Shown here: piece after piece, positions 46,138 to 56,484 of the stretch
How positions within the stretch are numbered: position 1 is the first letter of the stretch
Layout: every line of letters begins with the position of its first letter
NCBI GenBank assembly: GCA_018296165.2
Contig: JACKQL020000020.1
Coordinates: 902,583-966,582 of the forward strand
Length of the DNA stretch: 64,000 bases
Source of the DNA: Termitomyces sp. T153
Lineage: Eukaryota; Basidiomycota; Agaricomycetes; Agaricales; Lyophyllaceae
Direction: 5' to 3'
Translations under genes and position numbers: made by a program
The notes under the pieces: model-generated
What the model was told of the DNA's origin: nothing
Databases searched by the model: none
Seen by the model: the letters and a program-made list of their open reading frames with translations, nothing else

Positions 46138-48289
46138 CCAGATAAATAGTACCCATTTTAGCTGCCTTGACGTTCGGGACACAGAGAGTAAGCAATTCTC
46201 TGTGTACAAAAAGATTAAACAGAAGTCGATCGCTATTATAGGACATTCTGAGTGTATACATGTTCTGGAGAAGGTAAGTTCTGACAGTCTTAGTAAAATT
46301 CACGCGGTTTATCTTCCAGATGGGAGGATAACTAGCTGTGAGAAATTGTTCCAAGTGATCAAATACTCTGCACAGTAATGTCGTGCTTTGATCTCAGAAC
46401 TACTCGAACTCACATTCGGTCAAAAGATTCCGGAACCAATAGCCAGCAAACAGCACTCCTCTTACTCCTCTTCGTCATTCCGCATCATCGATGTCATGGA
46501 AATAGTGCAGGGCCAATTCTCACTTCGACATCCCAAGTTGTGATAGAATTTGTTTTGCCATTTGTCTCGACATAATTCTCGCTATGGCTTTCATTAGATC
46601 TCTGGGATAAGCACTCTTAGCAGAGTTATACTCGCGTGTGGTTCAGCTTTGTACATATCCCATCTCGAGGAGAGAAAGGTATACATACTTACACGCCAAT
46701 ACAACCGTCACAACCGTGTTGTGGATGAGTGACATCTCACATACTTCTAGTCGATGTCATTTTATGACCTTATTCTATTCAGCGAGGGACATCACCTTCC
46801 GGCAACTACTACATCTGGTCGAGACGTGTGATGGCCAATGGCGTAACGTGCGCGCAGAAGTAACGAAGCAAGAGATGACCCGAGAGAAAGTTCTGCCCAT
46901 CTTCGGCAGTTCTCAAACGCAGGCAGGGCATCTGTAGAAATGCGATCAGTATCAAGTTGAGCTTCTGGAGGATCTTTATAAACCCTCGTTTTGGTCGTCG
47001 GTATGTCAGGATCAAGGATACTGAGCAACGAGTAGGGAATATCGTCATTGAAATCGGAAGGGAACTTGATAATAGGTGACCACACGCGCTATGTCGGTCT
47101 GAATTCGAAATGCACTGTTAGAATTGGAGGATATTGAGTTCTCAGAAGGTTGGAAGCGGGACAGACGGTCACGGCTTGAAGAAAATGGCGCGCCGACTGC
47201 ACCAAAAGATATTTTGAATTACACGGTTAGGAATACGGTGTCCGGAAATAGGGTTCACGCATGCGCCGCAGCACCGTGGCCCAAAATCAAGAAGCATTTT
47301 TGTGACGTGAAGCGTAGCTTCACGTACCTCGACGAGCCCCTCCACCCCATCACTCAGACCTCGTTACCCTAATTTCAACTCACGACCAGACTGATGTCAG
47401 TGTCTTCTGGATGTTTGGAGAATGCAGCAGAAGTTTTGAACTTGTGTTGATTACATGGTGTAGGGTGCGAGTGATCAATGACCACGTTGCCGAACCGTTA
47501 TAAAGATTAGGGAAGAATGTGAAATACCGCATGCATTCTATGTCGTAGTTGTCGTTGTGTCGTTGGGAGCTTCCTCGCGCTATCTGAGGAGTCAATATCA
47601 GCAACGAACGATAATACAGGAGAAAATCACGTTCCCATGCTGGTAAATTATACACCCAAAAATAAATTTCAAGCCGTGTGAGCTCAACGTATCAGGGCTG
47701 CGTCCCAAAGGACACTTCTATCTGCCGAGAAGACAGGGTGAATAATAATAGTAGGTGAGAAATGTATGTGTATAGATGTATCTTGACATGAAAGAAGATG
47801 AGAGGGATGCTCTTAGCCCAATGACTCAAGTGCTGGGTGTGATGAAGTTGACTTCCCCATCCTCCTGGCAGAGAGTCGTGGCATTGATGTTGAGCTGTCC
47901 CAAGAGCGTGTTGAGTTTGTCATGAAGTGTCAAGGAGCTGGTGGCGGTAAAGTTCTTGGGAGCGTTGTCATCGTGGGAGTTGAAGCAAATGAGCACAGTT
48001 TGAGTGTTGCAGAGCTGGTGCTGCTGAACACTAATCAAGGAACCAGCTATTGCACATCATAGTTGACCATATTGGGGATGGGGAAGAGCATCTTCATGCC
48101 ACAGCTGTTTGTTGGGTCAATGAACCTTGAGGGGGGGGTGATGTAAGGGGATGATCCCTCTATGGGTAACTCTGACTCTATCTGGCCTTAGTCACAGGTA
48201 TTGCATCATCTCTAGTATATCTGACCAACCAGCTGCCAAGTCCCTCCAGAATTTTAAAATCGAGCGTCTTCCAAGTCATCATCAGTACA
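46138..48289. other. no recognisable gene
   Basis: Contains ORFs of 80-100 codons on both strands (46792-47085 minus, 47124-47372 plus, 47380-47655 minus, 47826-48038 minus) without motifs I know. Given the nearby gene fragments some may be exon pieces, but none could be identified. Confidence 0.4.
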
Positions 48290-49522
48290 ATGTCCTCCTT
48301 TGTCTACTACGAACCCCTCTATCACTTCGAAAAACTTCTTGACGATGCTTTCAGCACTCGTATGGCTGAAAATGACAAGCAACTCCAGCGCCGTGGCCAG
48401 GATGCAGGTGTAACCGGTTTTCTTAAGCCAAGGTAACACGACACTACTATTGTTGATTCTCGACGCTAATGAAACTACAACAGGATGGACTTGCACGAGA
48501 ATACTGAGAACAACATGGTCACAGCAACTTTTGAGCTTCCTGGCCTGAAGAAAGAGGATGTCTCGATCGATATTCATAATAGCCGCTTGACTATCAGCGG
48601 CGAAAGCAAGATATCGACTGAGCATAATGAGCGTGACGTTTCTTCGAGCAACACTTCCACGAAAACAATGATTCGTAAGTCAGTTGGATTTATATTTATC
48701 TGCGTCTCGCTAACACACAACAGAGGGGTTCGACAACATGCCTTGTTAAATCTTGTTCGTATGCATTATCTTCGTAATGAAGTCACGGCAGCTCGAAAGG
48801 TAATGAATGAAGTTCGCCTTGGTCGTCTTGCTCACCTAGTCTCAGTTTTTGATGGAGGCGATCACTGTCGCTCGGACTTGTGGCGACAAGATCATATTAC
48901 AACACTGTATTAGGTCGAAATTATCTTTCATTTCAATGAAGCGTGACACTGACATGTCATAGCATGCTACATCGTCTTCCTCCGACAGTGCCCGGACGGA
49001 AGCCCACGTTGAATGCACTACAGTCAGATTTACATCCTCTTGAAGTCCTTTTCGATGTCAAGAAACTCATGGATACCCAAAACGTGTTTTGTTTGAGCTT
49101 GTATGCCGTTTGCCGATACTGACGTTCGCCCAGGATCAACCTCTAAGCGCAGCATTTGTTAAGATAGATCAAGCAATTGGGTTGTATGACCATTGGCTTG
49201 ATGGCCAGGGCAAGCCGCTGATTGATGAAGAACACTGGGCGCAGCATGCGGTGCAATCTGTGGTCTGGAATACTATAGGTGTGCTTTGGTTCACCACTAT
49301 TAACACAAATTAGGGACAACCTCATATTTCTGGGCAGGTTGTAACAAACTTGCCTCTATTGAAGAATCCATTGTATTGGCTTTTACTCAGTCGGGCACGG
49401 AAGACCATAACAGAATCACTATGTTTCTTAATAGAGCATATCGGGTTGGTATAGTGAATTCGTTTGGGCAACTATCTATTAAGTACCATGCCAGAGCTAT
49501 CACATGCTCATTTGGCGAGTAG
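48290..49522 (+). CDS. chimeric gene: Hsp20 N-terminal half joined to APC5 segment
   Basis: Exon 1 (48290-48432) reads MSSFVYYEPLYHFEKLLDDA, the start of a fungal small heat-shock protein. After a 51-nt intron, exon 2 (48484-48799) holds the first half of the alpha-crystallin domain (MVTATFELPGLKKEDVSIDI, SRLTISGESK), then passes in frame to QHALLNLVRMHYLRNEVTAA, a TPR-like part of anaphase-promoting complex subunit 5. Exons 3-6 (48846-48913, 48963-49083, 49134-49278, 49338-49522) continue APC5: EAITVARTCGDKIILQHCIS, LHPLEVLFDVKKLMD, QPLSAAFVKIDQAIGLYDHW and NKLASIEESIVLAFTQSG. All phases fit and give 325 codons with no internal stop. The Hsp20 half lacks the conserved end of its chaperone domain, and APC5 is missing both ends. 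A GTAAGT..CAG pair at 48675-48721 could alternatively be spliced out, and would then stop soon after the junction. Introns are kept, so the pieces arose from DNA, not cDNA. Expression is unknown. Confidence 0.65.
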
Positions 49523-51599
49523 TATTTAAGGTTTGAGGGTGTCGACACAGCTACGAAAAGACGGAGCTATTGACGATTCAGCGATGGATGCGAATTCAAA
49601 AAATATAGAAATTAATTCCTGATCAGGACGACGGTCATGGCTTCCGTCGTAGAACCAATCACAAGAACGACCGTGAGTGGATAATCAAAAACCCGTGCTT
49701 CGATAGCGAATAGTGCCTGTTTATAACTGACAGGGGAGGATACAAAGTTGTCACTTGATCCTTGCTGAAGTAAGTGCATATCGAAACAAAGAAATCTGCG
49801 GACTCAGACCGAGAGAGAATGGACTCATGATACAAGGTGAACGCCAGACAACCAGCCAATAGTAAGCTATCTTCAAGAACGTGACGGCGGCCTCCGGAGT
49901 CTGAGCGTGCCCCATCTATGTGACTGTTTGAGAATGCAACTGCAGGATTAGCATTAGTTATGCACAGTGGTGGAGAGGTACCGGTTGCGGAAGGCGAGTG
50001 CGCAAATGATCGGCGGGGATCGGGATTGTGGAATTAGGAAGCCCGACACTGCCCGTTTGAAAGAAGAGGACCCGATCGAATTCAGTCATTGCATCAGGAA
50101 GTACTCCACAGTCAGCAACTCCGGGTCTATAGCACTTTGTAAACAGCATTTAACGCTGGATTTCGCCGCTCTTCTTGCACTCATGGACCACGGAACGAAA
50201 CACACATGAGATGTGTGAGAACCATACGTTCAAGACTCGTGACTCGACTCTTACCCGCCGAGATCCACCCTTCTGTCCGGACTTTTGTCAGCTATACTTC
50301 TAACTTGAGTATATTCCACCAGTACTTTCCTTCTTTGCAATATCGTTCATTCATCGTACATATCCATATCTGAGTGAACTGTGCCTGCGATGCTCAGAGA
50401 ATATTTTCCTGTGTACAGATAAGGACGACAGACCTAAGTTACTACCAGTCCCAATCGACTGCATGTTCTTATACTTTGGCATTTGGTGCATTGTTGTTTT
50501 ACTGTCAGTGCATCAGCCATCGTGAAACATAATGTATAATGTTTTATACAGACGCGGACCGGGTCATATATAATCGTTCTGTGCAACTTATCACAAAAAG
50601 TGCAGGAACGGGTTTCTGTGGTCATATCAACGTCGGGTAGCCCATGATCCCCAGATATCTCTGCGTATCGATGAGCCATGACGGCACTGTTGTCACGCGT
50701 ACCGGAGATTTCAGGCAATGTTCACTGCAAGAAACACAGGGAGCTGAGGAAACACATTCTATTTTTTCTGAGTTGTCAAAATGCTGACGTACGTCCGCCG
50801 GGCAACATCTCTTTGGGCAGCCGTTTCCATGTTTACACCCAAGATGGCAAACCACTACACAGTATTCGAACTAACATATCTCACACGAAGCACACTTGGA
50901 GTTCAGAGAAGAGCATCGTGTCAAACTGGAGGTGTCATTCCATGGCCAAAGTGTAGGTAAATTGACATAGTACCTCCACACCCGACCCACTGAAGTAGAA
51001 TATCATTCCCTGAAGTTTCAGTCGATGGAGGGAGAAAAGATGGTGGATGTCGAAGCGTCTCGCCTGCCGTATCACGATCTGACTATTGTAGAGGAAGTCT
51101 TTAATCTGTCTCACAGATGGCAGGGTCGAAGCGTCGAGGTGTTGAAAAAACCTAGAATGCTTGATTTGTTTGTTTTACAGTCTCCTAGTCTCTTGAGGAC
51201 ATCGCGTCGGTGTGAACATAGTTTGGGAGATTTTGTGTCCCGATGATAAGTAAATCTATGCTAGGATAGGTACTGGCCTCAGCTCTTGTCTTGTATCAAC
51301 ACCAGAACATAACGAACAAGAAGCCAAGGATCATGAGATAAAACCATAAGCAGCGACAACTCACAGCATAGCAAAGCAGGTCGAGCAGATGATTAAGCCT
51401 ATGACGATAGATGGAATTAGAGCAATTCATCACTTAGGTTGGGGACTTAGGTTGGGGTAAAGCGTTTCGTTTTCAATGAAAATCCAACGGTGATGTTGAG
51501 TAGAGTCACGAGCAAGACCGATTCAAGAGATGTTTACAAGCTGTAGTACTCGCCACAAGCATATCTTGCTTCCATTATTCTCGGTCGTCGTCACGATAT
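49523..51599. other. no recognisable gene
   Basis: ORFs of 60-95 codons on both strands show no known motif. A minus segment at 50434-50850 has coding-like composition with possible splice sites (GTACGT near 50790, TTGCAG near 50725), but no family could be assigned. Confidence 0.4.
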
Positions 51600-52540
51600 C
51601 CACCCTAGCCTTCCTTGCTATCCCCAACCTTGACTGGAGGCACCAGAAAATTTAGCGTCGCGGAAACAAGGTAGACCCTTGTCTATGGATACGAGTAGAC
51701 TTTGAATGATTTTTCCGATGTTCACATCCATTTTTTTCCCTCATTCCAATTTGAGTGCGTGACGTGGGGTTGTCGCGTGAGATGCTATTTGTGTTTTGCG
51801 CCATAAACAGTGGTGAGGAAGGTTGTGTGGTTGGTACTTTGCACTGTGGATAGGAGCAGCTGCGGGACGAGGAGACACTCACCAAACATAGACGACGGGC
51901 TGTGTCTCCTCTCCCACTCGGGTAGCTCCTTCCTAGCCTTCGTCCTCGAGAAGTAACTTAAATTCGACCATGTCATGTTTGTCAGATTCAAAGTTGTACA
52001 GGCCAGTCTTGCTGTTGTTTTGCGGTACCTTGTCGATCAGGTCTCGTATTCTCGAGTTGACGCTAGTCAGAGTCGATGGCGAATTTGATGAGAGGAGATA
52101 TGCATGCACGAGAATGGAATGAATAAAGACCATGACAAACGTGGGTCAACGGAAACCCACCTTGAACCCAACCCTGCCAACAAGATCGTTGCCGCTCATC
52201 TTATCTCAACCATTATGGAAATTCAACTTCGTTTCATATCACCTTACATGTGTACGAAAATCCTTGCCGAAAGAAATTATGACAAACCAGTCCGTGTCAA
52301 ACGAAGTGCGTGTCACCAAGGCGAGAAATCAGCATGACATTGGGTAACGATCAGGCAAGAACATACTACTTTTGAGTCTGGGCGAGTCTTCCGCTTTCAA
52401 CATCTCAAGCGTCACGATGCCCAAATTATCATTCTTTCGCGTCATACACGTAGGCCTTCCCCTTACCACTCTTTCCCATCCTCTTCCCCATCTTTCAGTC
52501 CCCATCATCACCCATGAACGGATCCTCAACCTCCTCACCG
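51600..52540 (-). pseudogene. phosphatidylserine decarboxylase fragment (C2-domain part), decayed
   Basis: Minus-strand pieces in order match the N-terminal C2 region of fungal (Psd2-type) phosphatidylserine decarboxylase. They are DNLGIVTLEMLKAEDSPRLK (about 52373-52432), FDTDWFVIISFGKDFRTHV (about 52250-52305), KMSGNDLVGRVGFKV (about 52155-52200), RIRDLIDKVPQNNSKTGLYN with HDMVEFKLLLEDEG (51945-52060), and AKYQPHNLPHHCLWRK (about 51795-51845). The enzyme makes phosphatidylethanolamine from phosphatidylserine; the C2 region binds membranes. Some expected blocks (the RHxLNPxW segment) are missing and frames are interrupted by stops. The catalytic C-terminal domain is absent, so this is a truncated, non-functional copy. 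Confidence 0.6.
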
Positions 52541-55500
52541 TGACGTAAGCAGCGGCGCACTACCCGGTACAGAACTTGGCATTCTTGCTGTTCGTGGGTT
52601 TCTGCACGGAGCCCGCCATCTTCAGCCGGAGTGCCTATCTTAACATCGACAGAGTCTGGGGAGGATGAGTGAGATGAGTTTGCGGACGAGGTAGACGCAA
52701 GGTCAGATAGTGAGTTCCTTTGTCAATGAAGACGAGGAGGGTGGTTTGGTCGTGACGGACATCGAGGTAGCTGGGCATACATGTGCATTCGCGAGTGGGG
52801 TTGGGACGTCGGTAGGTGACAGGGTTGTAGGCTGGACTGTAAGCTGGGGAGGGAATGTGGAGAAGACGCGCTGTGGATGCTGTCGTCCGTCATAAAGATC
52901 TCCTTGAGCGCGTCGACGTACTTTATCCATAGCCGGACTGGGCTTTACCGGAAAAGACGCCACCGTTGTCTTCGGCCGAGGCTTCTCAATGCCATGCCGA
53001 TAGCTTCGGTCTGGAGGACAGAAAATGTAGACTGGGACTAAGAAAAACTAAAAAAGAGACGTATAGGCGGAGCAGATACGAGTAAGAGTCAATGAGTATG
53101 TCAGCAGTCCAGCAAAATCTTGTCACGAAGTAGGTTGCAGGGAACTGCGCTGTCTTGAAAAGCTACGGTTGACATAGACAGCCCCGCATACACGGAGTCG
53201 ACTCGTGTTGATTCAAGAATTGACCGTTAATGGCTATCATGGTTCACAGATTAACAAAGCACGACATCTGGGGTAAATCCATAAGTTAGAAGGATGTATC
53301 CATCCAAGTTTTTTGGCTTCATAAAACCATTCTCCTGCGGGATCGCAGCCTCTCCTAGATAAACCGACATCCCTTGTCCAGCGTATCCTTATCGTATATG
53401 ACACTCTCCACAACGCTTGACCCGGCGAATTACTGACGTGAGTTAAATCACAGATAGTTCCACATTGAACCTAAGTAGGCGAAACAGTTTAAAGCTCGCC
53501 CACAAGCGAAGCGTCGAAAAAGACATCCGAAAGGACGTTTGGATCTCGCGCAGTCAGGGCTGTGGACCTGAGAAGTTGAACACGCAATATAATGAGAGGA
53601 AACTCGGATTCACTGCGGAATCGCAGACGGAGTGCAATCGTCGTAGTATGAGAAGAGAAGGAAAGAAACCAGAGATGAGCACGGGATCAAGTGATTCATG
53701 AGCAAGCCAGTGGCAGTGCGTCCGTGCCTGGATCGTTTTGCTCTCTCGACTTGCTCTCGATTCTGGATTTCTATTCTTGAAACTGAAAGCTTGAGGCCTT
53801 ACTTCCGCGAGATTATCCTTGTAGCCTCGATATCACTTGTGCTTAGAAGTGGGGCTGGCTTAGATCTTTTGGTTTTGCATACGTGCTAGCAATTTCCTGT
53901 CTTTGGGCTGTTTTCAGGACATCGAACGAACAACGTCGAGCTCTGCAGACGAGCCGGACTATGGTGCAGGCGGGAGCGATAGAGCTCGTGCTAAACAAAC
54001 GTTTCCTAGTGCGTCGTTCCATTCACTACCAAACGAGTAACAACACTACTTGAAGCTCGCCCTGTCCGACGGATCATTCTTGTCCACAGGCTATCTGTCA
54101 GCTGCCTTCAACTTCACTATTTCCAGCACATTAGGACCGTATGGCGCGCAAGGACAGACACTGTCGTAGGATAGATGAGCGCTAGGTCACTCGATCGTTG
54201 AGAAAAGGTCCGCGCAGCACACCAAGCTACCTTCATCCTATTTTGAGAGTGACGGCCTGGGCAAGTGTCTACTCTCTTCCCATTGTACCAATTTTATCAC
54301 TTTCTGTTTTTCTTTTTACTAATCTTGTATTCCTATCTTAGCCCTGTACCTATCCACCCCTCGCATGAATTGATCTCTTTTACGATTCACTCAAGCCCTC
54401 ACGAAAACTCCACTGGTTGTAGATCTTCTTCAGCGCGCCCTCTAGACCTCACAGCACCATAACACTGGTCTTCAATCTTCTGCCATCTTTTCTATCAAGA
54501 CTTCTCTTGAGATACCGCTTCTATTGAGATGGTCAACGAGTCAGGGTATGGGGAAGAGCATCAACGACCGTCAGAAGTGAGTGCCCGTTCGGGTCCGTGC
54601 GAAGTGCCTGTGAGTACTTCAGACCAGTAAAAAAATCGTTCATTGACGTCGTAACCTCGGATGAAAGACAATCTCTAAACTACGATTCACACCGACCTTC
54701 TCCTTTCCGACGTACCGCGCCAACAGACCTGACTTTGCATGATTGCGGGACGTATTTGAGACCCGGCCGTATCCGTTTGCTTACATATGTTCTGTCTATG
54801 TAAGTGCAAAATATGGTATCTGCTAGCGGGAACTAACATGATCCCTGAGATCACGTTAACGTACAAGTTCAATTGAAAAAGAAGACTATGTAAGTGCACA
54901 GGATATCTACTAGCGGGAGTTAATATTGTCCGACAACATCAAACTGCAATTTCAATTGAAAACAAGGCTGTAGTACTTTATCTATGACAGGCATAGGATG
55001 CTTATCAAACACAATTCGGACCCACACGTCCCCGATCCAAGGCTGTGTACTCTCGAAATGAATCTTCCTTAACTCAACATTCTTCCCACCGAACGGGGAT
55101 CACACTTTCCGAATTCGAGGAACCATCTTCAACTTTAGCTCAAACTAAAATACTCCATTTTGCCAAGCTTAGAGGCGTATTTGAACGTCGTGTTACACTA
55201 ATTAAGCACTTGTAATCAACCTACTCCTATAGAGCAATATCAACCCGAAGAAATGCAATGCAAGCTTCTAAACGTCCGCCTTCGACACACGTATCAATAC
55301 ATCCACCCGTGCGATGAAGTTTAACAACGGAAATCCTCTCAAATGAGTACTGCTCGTATCAGGAGTCCACGTGGACGAAGGATCATCACGAAACCAAAGC
55401 TTATCTTTTTCATCTGCCTTGGTGGACGGCCCGCACGCCAACTAAGTCCTTCACGAGAGGTGATATATGAACCCGCGAAGCATGGGAGCTGACCCCCTTC

Positions 55501-56484
55501 GCCTTCCTCAGTACTTAGAACCAGACGTTACATCCTCGCAGTTGACATTATCTGCGTATACCTGTCCTAAGACTCAGGAACAAATCCTTATGAAAATACA
55601 GAGATGATCGAAAAAGCGAGTCATGGCAAGTAACTAAAGTCGAATTGCATAAGCAGTAATTCGGCGTTCGTAAGGCTCAAATACCTTGTTTTCGCGACGT
55701 ACACAAGAAGAGGATATACACCAACCGACCATGAGCTGACACAAACCACGTATCATGAACCCGCGAAGCAGGCATTAGACATCACGCCAAATAAGCATAT
55801 CATGTATCCCTTCCTTCATATCTATCCTAAACTCGTATGCTCCAAAGAACCGGATCCGGCGCGAGATACGCTTAAACGTCATCCACCTCTTCCTACTGAC
55901 CAAGATTTGCGTGTACACTTTTTCATTATGGGATGAACAGCGGAACGACCGCCCATATAATAGTCACATGACTAATAACAAAGGGAGTACATAGTAGAAG
56001 GAAGTAGAAAATAAGCGGCACACAAAACAAAGATTGAAAACATGATCATAAGCTGAGCGAAAGATACAATTTGAGCGGGTGTGTGTATGCATGTATGGAT
56101 GGATGGATGAATGTAACGATCTGCTAATTTTATGTGCGATGGCACGAGTCATTTTTTGGGGGGTAGAAAGGGGAGAGGTAGTTATCAATGTACGTGTATG
56201 AGTTATTGAGGATGATTATCAGCGACGATTTTGACAGCTGGAAGCAAGAGCGAGTGTGTGCGATGTAAGCATGAGAGAGGAGGGGAACGCAGGTAAAAGT
56301 TGTAAGTACATAGAGAGATAGTCCGTGCACAACCCAGCACCTAAGCGATAGTACCGACAAAGAAAGACGAAAATACCCTAAGAAAGACGAGCAAAGACAA
56401 CCAGGAATAAGAAAACGAGGGAGACAATCACCTAGGCAAAAGGACGGGAGGAATGGACTCGAGAGAGAGAACAATGATTCCGAT
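52541..56484. other. gene-poor region downstream of WC-1
   Basis: Open but unrecognised minus ORF at 52700-52963 (Pro/Ser/Thr-rich), and small plus ORFs at 53465 and 53698. A diverged direct repeat lies at 54796-54967. A GGAT microsatellite lies near 56093-56110. The last few hundred bases are the 3' flank of the WC-1 gene. Confidence 0.4.
54796..54967. repeat. diverged direct repeat, about 85-90 bp unit
   Basis: CTATGTAAGTGCA at 54796 and again at 54886. Each is followed by TATCT(G/A)CTAGCGGGA and, about 60 bp later, TTCAATTGAAAA. The two copies differ by substitutions and small gaps. Confidence 0.65.

Noticed and set aside
54529..54600. Short exon-like start MVNESGYGEEHQRPSE followed by GTGAGT
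   Set aside because: No continuing exon could be found downstream, so it is not called as a gene.
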